A DNA stretch of 42,236 bases from Desulfobacula sp. (GTDB lineage: Bacteria > Desulfobacterota > Desulfobacteria > Desulfobacterales > Desulfobacteraceae). A program made the position numbers and the translations under genes. The notes under the pieces are model-generated. The model was not told where the DNA came from. It searched no databases and worked only from the letters and a program-made list of their open reading frames with translations. Numbering within the stretch: position 1 is the stretch's first letter; each line of letters starts with the position of its first letter. The stretch spans positions 1 through 42,236 of the forward strand of contig JAKIUJ010000011.1 in NCBI GenBank assembly GCA_021647625.1, written 5' to 3'. Below are positions 24,621-33,589 of the stretch, piece by piece.

Positions 24621-25634
24621 CTATAGGAATTTGTAAATTGCACTTCCCCATGTGAGGCCGGCACCTAAACCGGCAAAAAGAACAATCTCACCAGGCTTTC
24701 CAACGCGTTCTTGTTCTATTGCCTCATGTAGGGCTATGGGGATACTTGCAGCCGTCGTATTGCCATATTTTTGAATGTTATGGAAAATTTTATTGTCATC
24801 CACCTTTAGAAATTGTCCCAATGCCTGATTGATTCGCATATTAGCCTGGTGCGGGATGATAAGATCAATATCTTCCAAGGTTAATTGCGCTTTTTCAAGG
24901 GATTCATTAATGACTCTGGGCAGCATTCGAACCGCTTTTTTAAAAATTGCAGGGCCGTCCATAACCGGATAATACCGTAGATCATCCGTTGGAAGGCCTT
25001 TTGGACAACGTTTTGGCAGTCTTGAGGCCGGCAGTTCAGTCATTAAGGCATCAGCCAGATTTCCGTCGGCATGTAAAGAGGATGCAAGCAGGCCAACTTT
25101 TTCATCTGTTTCAAGGCCTTCAATACAAACAGCTGCAGCACCATCTCCAAAAATGACGGTTACATCCCGGCCTCTGGTGGATTTATCAAGACCTGAAGAG
25201 TGGACTTCTCCTCCGACCAACAACACTTTATCGGCCATGCCTGCCTTAATATATGCATCTGCTGTGGCAATCCCATATAAAAAGCCTGTGCATTGTTGAC
25301 GAATATCCAAGGCCGGGGTTGAATTTAAACCTAATTTTGCCTGCAAAAGGCATCCTGAGCCTGGAAACATGATGTCTGGACTCAGGGTTGCAAAAATGAT
25401 AAAATCTAAATCTTCAGGTGTCCATCCTGCTTTCTCAAGAGCAATTTCAGCTGCTTTAAAACCCAGGTCTGCAGAGCCGGTTGCCCCTTTTTGATCAATC
25501 CAATGGCGTTGTTCAATACCGGTACGCTGTTTGATCCATTCATCAGATGTATCCATGAACTTTGAAAGATCATGATTTGTGATCACATTAGGCGGAACAT
25601 ACATTCCTGTGCCTTTGATAATACTTTGTTTCAT
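24621..25634 (-). CDS. fabH: 3-oxoacyl-ACP synthase III
   Basis: Condenses acyl-CoA with malonyl-ACP to start fatty-acid synthesis. The Cys-His-Asn triad is visible as Cys115 in QQCTGFLYG, His262 in IPHQANMRI and Asn292 in YGNTTAASIP. At 337 aa it is about 20 residues longer than the E. coli enzyme, with an extra stretch around 195-222 (LPASRLPKRCPKGLP) seen in a FabH-like subgroup. The acyl donor may thus differ from acetyl-CoA. It is convergent with pgi and divergent from the CaCA antiporter. Confidence 0.94.
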   Translation of the reverse strand: MKQSIIKGTGMYVPPNVITNHDLSKFMDTSDEWIKQRTGIEQRHWIDQKGATGSADLGFKAAEIALEKAGWTPEDLDFIIFATLSPDIMFPGSGCLLQAKLGLNSTPALDIRQQCTGFLYGIATADAYIKAGMADKVLLVGGEVHSSGLDKSTRGRDVTVIFGDGAAAVCIEGLETDEKVGLLASSLHADGNLADALMTELPASRLPKRCPKGLPTDDLRYYPVMDGPAIFKKAVRMLPRVINESLEKAQLTLEDIDLIIPHQANMRINQALGQFLKVDDNKIFHNIQKYGNTTAASIPIALHEAIEQERVGKPGEIVLFAGLGAGLTWGSAIYKFL

Positions 25635-25767
25635 TTAAGGATTCCTTCATATATAATATATCATATTGATAAAAATTATTTGTTGCTATAATATGCACGC
25701 CTTATAATATTAATTTAATTTTTAGGCAAGAACCTTAACCAAAACATATTTAGAGACGATTAATTTA

Positions 25768-26700
25768 TTGATAACTCAAGCCATTATACTGACGCTCGGA
25801 TTGGTTTTATTATATGCAGGATCAACTCTTCTCGTTGAAGGATCTGCATCAACAGCAATCATGTTCGCTGTCAGACCGGTTATCATAGGTCTGACAATTG
25901 TTTCTTTTGCTACATCTGCACCGGAACTGCTTGTCAGTCTTGTGGCATCGTTTAACGGATCCGGTGGTATTTCCCTTGGCAATATTCTTGGCTCCAATGT
26001 GATAAACATTACATTGGTGCTGGGCATCAGTGCCATGATCAAGCCTGTTACGATTCAATACCGGATAATAAGAACAGAACTTCCTTACATGATATTTATT
26101 TCAATTGTGTTCTGGATTCTTTGTATGGATTCCAGTATTGGTCGTACGGACGGTGTTATATTACTGACACTGCTTGCTGTTTTTTTGATCTATGGCATTG
26201 CAACTGCCAGAGAAAACAGTTCAAAAAGAAAAAAGAGTTTTATTGACAGGGTTTTGATACTTAAAAATATCTGTTTCATTATCTCCGGCATCGTCATGCT
26301 GGCTTATGGCGCTAAATTCGTTGTGAAAGAAGCCATAGATATTGCAGAACGTATTGGTTTATCACAGACCTTTATCGGTATTTCCATTGTTGCACTTGGT
26401 ACCTCTTTGCCTGAGCTTGCAACATCTGCTGTGGCTGCAGCAAAGGGGGAAAGCGATATTTCCGTGGGGAATGTTGTCGGGTCCAATTTGTTCAATATCT
26501 GCCTGGTCATGGGGGTGGTTGGGATTCTAAGCCCAATGACAATAGACAGCAGTCTTCATTTTTTTGAATTTCCCTTTATGATATTTATTTCAGTTACTCT
26601 TGGATTCGTTGCATTTTTAAAGCAAAAGATAACGAAAAGCTCAGGGTTTTTCTTTATAACGCTATTTATTATGTATATAATGGTTTCGTATATAAAATAA
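25768..26700 (+). CDS. CaCA-family (YrbG-like) Na+/Ca2+ antiporter
   Basis: The 310 aa form about ten membrane helices in two inverted halves, each with the alpha-repeat. The first is FATSAPELLVS...GGISLGNILGSNVIN and the second ALGTSLPELATSAVAA with SDISVGNVVGSNLFN. The paired acidic Glu in PEL and the GN(I/V)xGSN helices bind the cations. The start is a TTG (25768) with GAGACG about 12 bases upstream. No ATG precedes the first helix, and family members start just before it. Cation specificity is not deducible. Confidence 0.92.
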   Translation: MITQAIILTLGLVLLYAGSTLLVEGSASTAIMFAVRPVIIGLTIVSFATSAPELLVSLVASFNGSGGISLGNILGSNVINITLVLGISAMIKPVTIQYRIIRTELPYMIFISIVFWILCMDSSIGRTDGVILLTLLAVFLIYGIATARENSSKRKKSFIDRVLILKNICFIISGIVMLAYGAKFVVKEAIDIAERIGLSQTFIGISIVALGTSLPELATSAVAAAKGESDISVGNVVGSNLFNICLVMGVVGILSPMTIDSSLHFFEFPFMIFISVTLGFVAFLKQKITKSSGFFFITLFIMYIMVSYIK

Positions 26701-26807
26701 TGTTGACAATTTTGTCATTTTTTGATTTTCTTGGTTGCATGGCAAAACAAATCTGTTGTATGGAGTAAAATGACAAACACTTCCCCATTTACGTTAAGAG
26801 GTATATA

Positions 26808-27194
26808 ATGGCAGATCCGATAAAACTTCTGATAGTGGATGACAATGAAGATATCCTCTCAACCTTTTATGAATTTTTTAATTCAATGGGCTATGAAGTA
26901 AAAACGGCAGTTGATGGTTTTGCTGCCTTGAAATTGTTGAGAGAAAAATCCAGTTTTTTTGATTGTCTTATAACAGATTTGGTAATGCCCAATATCAGCG
27001 GTGTAGGTTTGATTTCAATTGTAAAAAAAGAATATACGCATTTGAAAATAATTGCGATGACAGGATATGGAGATCAGCCGGGAGCACTTGCTTCCGAGGC
27101 TGAAGCAGATGTTGTACTTTTTAAACCGATTGACCTGTTTAAAATTGAAAATACAGTATCTGAATTATTAAACTCAAAAGATGACAACGAGTAA
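26808..27194 (+). CDS. Single-domain response regulator (CheY-like receiver)
   Basis: A 128-aa receiver domain with no output domain. The acidic pair is DDNED (11-15), the phospho-acceptor Asp57 is in CLITDLVMP, the switch Thr85 in AMTGYG and Lys106 in LFKPID. AAGAGG precedes the ATG. It ends 17 bp before a sigma-54 activator that lacks a receiver, so the pair probably represents one regulator split over two proteins. No histidine kinase is adjacent. Confidence 0.93.
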   Translation: MADPIKLLIVDDNEDILSTFYEFFNSMGYEVKTAVDGFAALKLLREKSSFFDCLITDLVMPNISGVGLISIVKKEYTHLKIIAMTGYGDQPGALASEAEADVVLFKPIDLFKIENTVSELLNSKDDNE

Positions 27195-27211
27195 TATTTA
27201 AGAAAGAAATT

Positions 27212-28279
27212 ATGACAACACCTTTAATCGGCGTCAGTAAATCAATATTAAAAATAAAAGAATTGATCCATCATGTAGCCAATACATGTCTGAATGTGTT
27301 GATTACCGGTGAAACAGGCGTAGGTAAAGAAGTTGTCGCACAAAGCCTATATTCCGAATCAGCTCGATCTTCAAAAAATTTCGTTAAAATTAATTGTGCA
27401 GCATTGCCGGAAACACTTCTTGAAAGTGAATTGTATGGATACGAGAAAGGGGCGTTCACAGGTGCCCACCGTAAACGTCCAGGCAAATTTCAAACTGCTG
27501 ACAAGGGCGTTTTGTTTTTAGATGAGATTGGTGATATGCCTATTTCGTTGCAGTCAAAGATGCTTCATGTCCTCCAAAGCGGTGAGTTCTCTCCCCTTGG
27601 ATCTGATACGGAATTTAAAACGGATGTATGGGTAATTGCTGCTACCAATCATAATCTTGAGGAAAGCATTAGAAATAAAACATTCAGAGAAGATTTGTTT
27701 TACCGGCTCAATATTATAAAAATTGAAATCCCGCCGCTGCGTGAAAGAAAAGAGGATATTCCGCCACTAATCGAGTATTATTATAGAACATATAAGTCGG
27801 AATATCCGGAAAGCGGTGGTACTAAACCTGATGCCCATACACTTGAAATCTTATGTAACTATCCCTGGCCGGGTAATGTCCGTCAACTTCAAAATTGTAT
27901 TAAAAAACAAATAGTGCTGAGGTCATGGTCCAAAATTATAGATGAATTGCCAAAAGAACATCCTATGATTCCAGCGGAGATTCAAACCGAAACAAATACA
28001 AACAGCAATCAGATACAAATTAATCCTGAATTCGCAAACGATCGTACCGGTATCATTTCACAATTTGTTGATCTGTCCACAAGTTCTGAAAAACTTTTTG
28101 AAGATATTTCGCTTAAAAAAATTAAAAAGCTGGCTTCTGATCGTGTTGAAAAAGAAGTGATTACCTTTGTTTTGGAGAAAGTCGGTTGGAATAGATCCCG
28201 GGCATCCAAAATTTTAAAAATCAGTTATAAAACCCTTTTGTACAAGATGACTGAATTTAAAGTACATCCCCCTATATAA
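27212..28279 (+). CDS. Sigma-54-dependent transcriptional activator without receiver domain
   Basis: The 355 aa begin directly with the AAA+ domain: Walker A GETGVGKE (33-40), the sigma-54 contact loop GAFTGA (80-85), Walker B FLDEIGDM, and the arginine-finger region FREDLFYRLN. A linker of about 60 polar residues follows, and then a Fis-type helix-turn-helix (VEKEVITFVLEKVGWNRSRA, then KILKISYKTL). With no sensory domain, control probably comes from the preceding lone receiver protein. The liv operon starts 227 bp downstream, but I see no -24/-12 promoter in that gap, so the target is uncertain. Confidence 0.93.
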   Translation: MTTPLIGVSKSILKIKELIHHVANTCLNVLITGETGVGKEVVAQSLYSESARSSKNFVKINCAALPETLLESELYGYEKGAFTGAHRKRPGKFQTADKGVLFLDEIGDMPISLQSKMLHVLQSGEFSPLGSDTEFKTDVWVIAATNHNLEESIRNKTFREDLFYRLNIIKIEIPPLRERKEDIPPLIEYYYRTYKSEYPESGGTKPDAHTLEILCNYPWPGNVRQLQNCIKKQIVLRSWSKIIDELPKEHPMIPAEIQTETNTNSNQIQINPEFANDRTGIISQFVDLSTSSEKLFEDISLKKIKKLASDRVEKEVITFVLEKVGWNRSRASKILKISYKTLLYKMTEFKVHPPI

Positions 28280-28307
28280 TAGTTATCCTTCCCGTATTTT
28301 CTTCTTT

Positions 28308-28358
28308 ACTTACAACCCTGATTTACATATAAATTAATCGCATAAGTGGGTTGTAAGT
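28308..28358. repeat. 11-bp perfect inverted repeat before livJ
   Basis: ACTTACAACCC (28308-28318) pairs with GGGTTGTAAGT (28348-28358) across a 29-base AT-rich spacer, just after the activator stop. It may be a terminator stem or an operator. A weaker pair CCTCAA/TTGAGG (28442-28447, 28462-28467) lies closer to livJ. Confidence 0.5.
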
Positions 28359-28383
28359 GCCTTGAGATTTAGGCAATTAATTG

Positions 28384-28412
28384 TTGACAAGCCTCTAATA
28401 GTTGAATATTGT
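28384..28412 (+). promoter_or_regulatory. Sigma-70-type promoter for livJ
   Basis: TTGACA (28384-28389), 17 bases, TATTGT (28407-28412). It gives a leader of about 90 bases before the livJ ATG. Confidence 0.55.
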
Positions 28413-28506
28413 CACAAAAACGACTTTTCAGTTTTGGTTTACCTCAATTAATTAAAGAAATTTGAGGCTTTTGTAAGAATTTCATTTTATCATTTTAGGA
28501 GGTAGC

Positions 28507-29682
28507 ATGCGAAAAATTACGGTACTAATTATTGTGGCCCTGGCTTTTGCTCTGGCATTTTCTTCTCCAGCCTTTTCCGCAAGGAAAACGGTGATTAAAA
28601 TCGGTATTAACGCACCAATGACAGGTGATATTCCAAAAGTTGGTGAAGGCAGTAAATATGCTGCGTTATTGTGGCTTGAAGACATTGAAAAAGCCGGCGG
28701 GCTTGAAGTCGGTGGCAAAAAGTATGAAGTAGAACTTGTTATTGAAGACAATGAGTCAAAAGCCGAATCTGCGGTTAAAGCAAATATGAAAATGATAACT
28801 CAGGACGATGTTCTTGCCATTGTGGGACCTCAATCATCCAAACAGGCTGTTCCGGCCGGTGAAGTTGCCAATAAATACAAAACGGTTATGATCAGCCCCT
28901 GGTCCACCAATCCCGCCACAACCATGGACAGGCCCTATGTGTTTCGTGGGTGTTTTCTTGATCCGTTCCAGGGACCTGTTGTCGCAAACTTCATTACCGA
29001 AGAGTTTGGATACACAAAAGCCGCTGTTCTTTATGATGTTGCATCTGATTATCCAAAAGGTTTAGCTGAAGTGTTTAAAGCTGCCTGGGAGAAAAAGCAT
29101 GGTGCAGGATCTGTTGTCGCTTATGAAAGTTTTACAACAAAAGACACGGATTTTTCTTCACAATTGACTAAAATTGTTAAATCCGGTGCCCAGGTTCTAT
29201 TTACCCCTCAGTATTATAACGAAGTCCCTTTAATTGTTCAGCAGGCAAAAGACCTTGGATGGAAAGGACCCATTGTTGGATCAGATTCCTGGGGATCAGC
29301 TGAAACAGTTGAGCTTTGCGGCGAAGCCTGTTACGGACTTTATTTCTCCTCACACTATGCCGCTGCCGGTGCTAAAGGGGCTACCAAAGCGTTTATTGAC
29401 AGGTATACTGAAAATTACGGATATATCCCTGATGATGTTGCAGCCCTTACATGGGATGCGCTCAAGCTTGCCCAGCAGGCGATTCAGGATTCCGGAAAAA
29501 TTACAGGAAGAATTGAAAAAGACAGGGCCGCAGTTCGAGACAGTCTTGCTAAAATTAAAAATTTTGCCGGTATTACAGGAAACATGACATTCACTGAAGA
29601 AGGCGATCCTATAAAATGTGCTGTTATCGTTAAAATCAATGATAACGGTGAATATGAATTCTATAAATCCAGTTGCCCATAA
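28507..29682 (+). CDS. livJ: Branched-chain amino-acid ABC transporter, substrate-binding protein
   Basis: Periplasmic type I binding protein of the HAAT family, 391 aa, with a signal peptide of about 24 residues (hydrophobic core TVLIIVALAFALAF, end AFSA-RKT). The first strand IKIGINAPMTGDIPKVGEG is the usual start. IVGPQSSKQAVPAGE and TPQYYNEVPLIVQQAKDLGW are family blocks that line the ligand cleft. Two Cys pairs (LCGEACYG and one near the end, SSCP) are present. TTAGGAGG lies 6 bases upstream. It heads livJ-livH-livM-livG-livF, separated from livH by a strong hairpin. The exact ligand (Leu/Ile/Val, another amino acid, or an amide) is not determined. Confidence 0.92.
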   Translation: MRKITVLIIVALAFALAFSSPAFSARKTVIKIGINAPMTGDIPKVGEGSKYAALLWLEDIEKAGGLEVGGKKYEVELVIEDNESKAESAVKANMKMITQDDVLAIVGPQSSKQAVPAGEVANKYKTVMISPWSTNPATTMDRPYVFRGCFLDPFQGPVVANFITEEFGYTKAAVLYDVASDYPKGLAEVFKAAWEKKHGAGSVVAYESFTTKDTDFSSQLTKIVKSGAQVLFTPQYYNEVPLIVQQAKDLGWKGPIVGSDSWGSAETVELCGEACYGLYFSSHYAAAGAKGATKAFIDRYTENYGYIPDDVAALTWDALKLAQQAIQDSGKITGRIEKDRAAVRDSLAKIKNFAGITGNMTFTEEGDPIKCAVIVKINDNGEYEFYKSSCP

Positions 29683-29716
29683 CAGGTATATTAAATTATT
29701 AGAAATAACTAATTTT

Positions 29717-29749
29717 ATGACTGCTGCATGTTTTACATGCAGCAGTCAT
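29717..29749. terminator. Intercistronic 14-bp perfect hairpin between livJ and livH
   Basis: ATGACTGCTGCATG (29717-29730) pairs perfectly with CATGCAGCAGTCAT (29736-29749) around a TTTTA loop. There is no T tract after it, so it probably attenuates or stabilises livJ mRNA and raises binding protein over permease levels, rather than ending transcription outright. Confidence 0.7.
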
Positions 29750-29778
29750 ATATTTCTTAACAAAACAGGAGTTGGTGA

Positions 29779-30714
29779 ATGGAAGCTTTGATAGAATTAG
29801 TACAATATATTCTTCAAAACGTGATTAATGCACTCCAAAGAGGAAGTTTTTATGCCGTAATATCCATTGGATATTCAATGGTATATGGTGTTTTAATGCT
29901 ATTTAACTTTGCCCATGGAGATATTTTTATGGTGGGCACATACATTGGCTTTGGGATCGCAACACTGTTTTTAGCTTTGTTTGCAGGTTTTTTGCCGGGT
30001 CCTCTTATTTTCCTGGCCACAGTTATTGTCACCATGTTTCTGGCTTCCTGGGTTGGTGTTTTTGTTGAAGTGGCAGGATACAGACCCTTAAGATCTGCAC
30101 CCCGGGCATCGGCCGCTATTACAGGCCTTATGATTGGTATTATTTTTGAGACAGGAATTTTAATTTTGCTGGGTGCTAAAAGACTAAGCTTTCCACCGTT
30201 AATGGAATCGGTCTCTTACAAGGTCTGGGGAATCTATTTAACGAATGTAAAAGTGATAATAATAATTATATCACTTTTGTTAATGCTTGCCCTGCACACA
30301 TTTATCCAGAAAACAAAGTGGGGTATGGCAATGCGTGCCATGTCCTATGATTTTCTTGCCGTTCCATTGATGGGTGTTTCCATAAACGTTATAGCACCAC
30401 TTACCTTTGCGGTTGGTGCAGGCCTTGCTGCGGTTGCCGGTATTCTTTACGGACAGGCATATCCGATTTTAGATCCGTATATGGGTGTCATCATCGGATG
30501 GAAGGCTTTTGTGGCAGCCATTCTGGGAGGACGTGGATCTATCAAGGGCGCTGCCCTGGCCGGATATCTTTTAGGATTTATCGAAATTTTTGTGGCCACG
30601 ATTTTCCCGTCAACATTAAGGGATTTAATCGCCTATTCCATTATTCTTCTCATCCTGACCTACAGACCCAGGGGATTTTTTGGAATGGAACACAGCACAA
30701 AGCTCAGACTTTGA
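29779..30714 (+). CDS. livH: Branched-chain amino-acid ABC transporter permease LivH
   Basis: The 311-aa integral membrane protein has about eight helices and the LivH hallmarks: NALQRGSFYAVISIGYSMVYG at the first helix, FNFAHGDIFMVG, and the cytoplasmic loop MRAMSYDFLAVPLMGVSIN, followed by GWKAFVAAILGGRGSIKGA, which contacts the ATPases. AACAGGAG lies upstream of the ATG. Followed 31 bp later by livM. Confidence 0.94.
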   Translation: MEALIELVQYILQNVINALQRGSFYAVISIGYSMVYGVLMLFNFAHGDIFMVGTYIGFGIATLFLALFAGFLPGPLIFLATVIVTMFLASWVGVFVEVAGYRPLRSAPRASAAITGLMIGIIFETGILILLGAKRLSFPPLMESVSYKVWGIYLTNVKVIIIIISLLLMLALHTFIQKTKWGMAMRAMSYDFLAVPLMGVSINVIAPLTFAVGAGLAAVAGILYGQAYPILDPYMGVIIGWKAFVAAILGGRGSIKGAALAGYLLGFIEIFVATIFPSTLRDLIAYSIILLILTYRPRGFFGMEHSTKLRL

Positions 30715-30745
30715 TTCTTTAACGTTACTATATTAGGAAAGCTAA

Positions 30746-32020
30746 ATGGAAATAGCAAAAAAATTCAAAAACACTTTTTCAACTGTGCCAATGCTGAGTT
30801 GGCTGCTGGGTACACTTACAGCGGTTGCCATCGAGTATTTCTGGGGCTATGATTATATCTCATATTATCTGGGATTGTCTAAAATACCGGTTTTATTTGG
30901 TGCTTTGATTATGCTTAAAGAACCCATGATGATACCCGGTGCTATAGGGTATGATCTTATCGTATATGTTATTCCGATACTTTTAATTGCAAAAACAACC
31001 GCTTTTTTTACCAATCCGGTCGCAGCAATACTTGAAAAAATGCCGTTATGGTTTTCAGTTATTCTTCACCTATTATTATTTTACTATACCCTGCATTTAT
31101 GGGCCGGCATCAATGATTACAGAAATATTATTGTCCGATTAACCCTTATTTCCATCATTTTAACCATCAGTATTAATGTCATCAACGGATACCAGGGGGA
31201 ATTCTCCTGTTCACATCCCGGTTTCATGGCAATTGGAGCGTATGTTTCATCGGCATTAACACTTTTCTTATTTGCCAATGATAAAATGTTCGGAACCGCT
31301 CTTTTACCACAGGAACTTGGCCCCTGGGGGTTCCCATTTATCCTGATTGCAGGTGGTATTGCTGCATCACTTGGCTCATTGCTCGTTGCCATACCCTCCT
31401 TTAAAACCCGGGGGGATTATCTGGCCATTATCTCTCTTGCCTTTATGTTCATCGTAAAAAGTGCAGTGGAAAATCTCAATGTGATCGGAGGAGCCAGGGG
31501 AATGGGTGGACAGCCGGAATATGCGCCTTTACCTATTATTTTCATCTGGACCATTATCTGCATCTGGGTGATACACAATTTTGTAACTTCCATTATGGGA
31601 AAAGCATTGAACGCTGTTCGAGATGATGAGGCAGCCTCGGAATCCATGACGGTAAAAACCCGAAAAACTAAAATGACAGCATTTATGTTCGGTGCATTCT
31701 GGGCAGGTATTGCCGGTGGCCTTTTCGCACATGTGATTGCGTATATCAATCCGGGAATGTTCAGTATCAACCGACTTGCTGAAATTTTGGCCATGGTCTA
31801 CTTTGGCGGACTCAACTCTATTGTTGGATCTATTGTGGGTGCTGTCAGTATCAATATTTTAGGTGAAGCTTTAAGACCGCTTGAACTCTTTAAATGGATT
31901 ATTATTCCACTTATTTTGATTTTTGTTATGATTTTCCGTCCCTATGGTCTGATTTCGTTTAAAGAAATTAATGCAAAAAGACTATTGCGATCCAAACACA
32001 AAAGAGAACAAGGAGTCTAA
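30746..32020 (+). CDS. livM: Branched-chain amino-acid ABC transporter permease LivM
   Basis: 424 aa with an extended N-terminal membrane region (about 130 residues, several helices) before the conserved core INVINGYQGEFSCSHPGFMAIGAY. The usual GYxGxxSLGHxxF reads GYQGEFSCSHPGF. Then come the loop ALNAVRDDEAASESMTV and the final FGGLNSIVGSIVGA. The long N terminus is known from a subset of LivM proteins. AGGAAAG precedes the ATG. It ends 3 bp before livG. Confidence 0.93.
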   Translation: MEIAKKFKNTFSTVPMLSWLLGTLTAVAIEYFWGYDYISYYLGLSKIPVLFGALIMLKEPMMIPGAIGYDLIVYVIPILLIAKTTAFFTNPVAAILEKMPLWFSVILHLLLFYYTLHLWAGINDYRNIIVRLTLISIILTISINVINGYQGEFSCSHPGFMAIGAYVSSALTLFLFANDKMFGTALLPQELGPWGFPFILIAGGIAASLGSLLVAIPSFKTRGDYLAIISLAFMFIVKSAVENLNVIGGARGMGGQPEYAPLPIIFIWTIICIWVIHNFVTSIMGKALNAVRDDEAASESMTVKTRKTKMTAFMFGAFWAGIAGGLFAHVIAYINPGMFSINRLAEILAMVYFGGLNSIVGSIVGAVSINILGEALRPLELFKWIIIPLILIFVMIFRPYGLISFKEINAKRLLRSKHKREQGV

Positions 32021-32023
32021 CTT

Positions 32024-32797
32024 ATGTCAGCCCTACTCAATGTTAATAAAATGACTCATTATTTTGGTGGTCTGCGTGCTGTACATAATTATAATTTAAA
32101 TATTAAACCCCAACAGATTACGGGTCTTATCGGGCCGAATGGAGCTGGGAAAACAACCATATTTAATTTGATTACGGGTGTATATACTCCTACTGAAGGT
32201 TCCATCACCCTTGAAAATCAAAACATAAAGGGTCTTGAAACAAATGAAATAGCCGCCAAGGGTCTTGGAAGAACATTTCAGAATCTTGCACTCTGGCGCC
32301 ATATGAATGTTTTAGATCATATAAAAATGGCCCATTACTCGCAGTTGTCATATGGGTTAATGGGATCATTTTTTAATACCCGTAAATGCCGGGAGCAGGA
32401 AACTCAGGTTGAAGAAAATTCTTATCGATTGCTTGAATTGTTTGATATTAAACATCATGCCGATCAAAATGTAACAAACCTTCCATATGGTGCCCAGAGG
32501 CGGGTTGAAATGGCAAGGGCCATGGCAACCAACCCCAAGATTTTATTTTTGGATGAACCCACTGCAGGAATGACACCGGATGAACTAATTCAAATGATAA
32601 AAATTATCCGACAGGTGCATCAGGATTTTAAGGTGGCCATATTCCTTATTGAACACAGAATGAAATTTGTCATGGAATTGTGTCAGTATATTCAAACTCT
32701 TGTATTTGGAGAACTCATTGCCGAAGGCCCACCTGAAGAAATACAGAATAACCCCGAAGTTATCGAAGCTTATCTTGGCAAGGAGGATTTAACCTGA
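32024..32797 (+). CDS. livG: Branched-chain amino-acid ABC transporter ATP-binding protein LivG
   Basis: 257 aa with Walker A GPNGAGKTT (37-45), the Q-loop in RTFQNLALW, the signature region LPYGAQRRVEMARAM (LSGGQ-like, with PYGAQ), Walker B ILFLDEPTAGM and the switch His in IEHRM. The long insertion between Q-loop and signature (SQLSYGLMGSFFNTRKC) is typical of LivG. Its last base is the first of the livF ATG. Confidence 0.95.
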   Translation: MSALLNVNKMTHYFGGLRAVHNYNLNIKPQQITGLIGPNGAGKTTIFNLITGVYTPTEGSITLENQNIKGLETNEIAAKGLGRTFQNLALWRHMNVLDHIKMAHYSQLSYGLMGSFFNTRKCREQETQVEENSYRLLELFDIKHHADQNVTNLPYGAQRRVEMARAMATNPKILFLDEPTAGMTPDELIQMIKIIRQVHQDFKVAIFLIEHRMKFVMELCQYIQTLVFGELIAEGPPEEIQNNPEVIEAYLGKEDLT

Positions 32798-33510
32798 TGC
32801 AGCTTAAAGTTAAAAATTTAAAAGTCTCCTATGGAAAGATCAAGGCTCTCCACGGGATTGACTTTTCAGTAGAGGCCGGTGAAATTCTAACCATAATAGG
32901 AGCAAATGGTGCCGGAAAAAGTACGACGCTTAGGGCTATTTCCAGGATGGTACCGGCCGAACCCGGATCGATTTTAGAGTTTAACGGTGAAGATATTTTA
33001 AAATACAACACCGATAAGGTGGTTTCAAAGTTAGGAATATCTCATGTGCCCGAAGGCAGACGAATTTTTGGTAACTTGACTGTGACTGAAAATTTAATCC
33101 TTGCCTGTTTTGCAAGAAAAGACACCGATCAAATCAAAAAGGACAAAAAATGGGTGTTTGATCTTTTTCCTCGACTAGAAGAAAGAAAAGATCAGCTTGC
33201 AGGAACCATGTCCGGTGGAGAGCAGCAGATGCTTGCCGTTGGAAGCGGATATATGAGTGCCAAAAAAATCATGCTTCTGGATGAACCGTCCATGGGGCTT
33301 GCTCCGCTTCTTATGCTCGAAATGTTTGATGCCCTCAAGGAAATCAACAAGCTTGGCACAACAATTTTGCTGGTTGAACAGAATGCAAGACTTGCTCTAA
33401 AATTTGCCCAAAGAGGGTATGTCATTGAAAATGGAACGTTGGTTCTTGAGGGACCGGCGGATGAATTGTTGGTTAATCCGGAGGTTAAAAAAGCCTACCT
33501 GGGTGCATAA
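32797..33510 (+). CDS. livF: Branched-chain amino-acid ABC transporter ATP-binding protein LivF
   Basis: 237 aa with Walker A GANGAGKST, GISHVPEGRRIFGNLTV, which is the LivF-specific Q-loop region, signature MSGGEQQMLAVG, Walker B IMLLDEPSMGLAP and the switch region LLVEQNARLAL. The signature is followed by GSGYMSAKK where most LivF have GRALMSRPK, a minor divergence. The ATG overlaps the livG stop (TGATG); AAGGAGG sits 10 bases upstream. Last gene of the operon. Confidence 0.95.
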   Translation: MQLKVKNLKVSYGKIKALHGIDFSVEAGEILTIIGANGAGKSTTLRAISRMVPAEPGSILEFNGEDILKYNTDKVVSKLGISHVPEGRRIFGNLTVTENLILACFARKDTDQIKKDKKWVFDLFPRLEERKDQLAGTMSGGEQQMLAVGSGYMSAKKIMLLDEPSMGLAPLLMLEMFDALKEINKLGTTILLVEQNARLALKFAQRGYVIENGTLVLEGPADELLVNPEVKKAYLGA

Positions 33511-33523
33511 ACGGTATTTAGTT

Positions 33524-33570
33524 ACTGACTGACCGAAACCCGTGTTTGGGTGAAAAGTTGTCCAGTCAGT
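33524..33570. terminator. Hairpin between livF and the convergent regulator, carrying copy 2 of a short repeat
   Basis: ACTGACTG (33524-33531) pairs with CAGTCAGT (33563-33570). The loop contains CCGAAACCC, GTGTTTGGG and TGAAAAGTTGTCC, the repeat also seen at 7144-7180. There is no T run on either strand. The position between convergent genes suggests a terminator role. Confidence 0.5.
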
Positions 33571-33589
33571 GATTATAACAGTATGTGGA

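Noticed and set aside
26703-26723. TGACAA-TT-TTGTCA followed by six T as a terminator of the CaCA gene
   Set aside because: The stem would be five AT-rich pairs with a 4-base loop, too weak to call. The TTGACA there also has no acceptable -10 box at 17 bases.
28280-28506. Sigma-54 promoter upstream of livJ
   Set aside because: I looked for GG-N10-GC with TGGCAC/TTGC context on the plus strand and found none, despite the adjacent sigma-54 activator.
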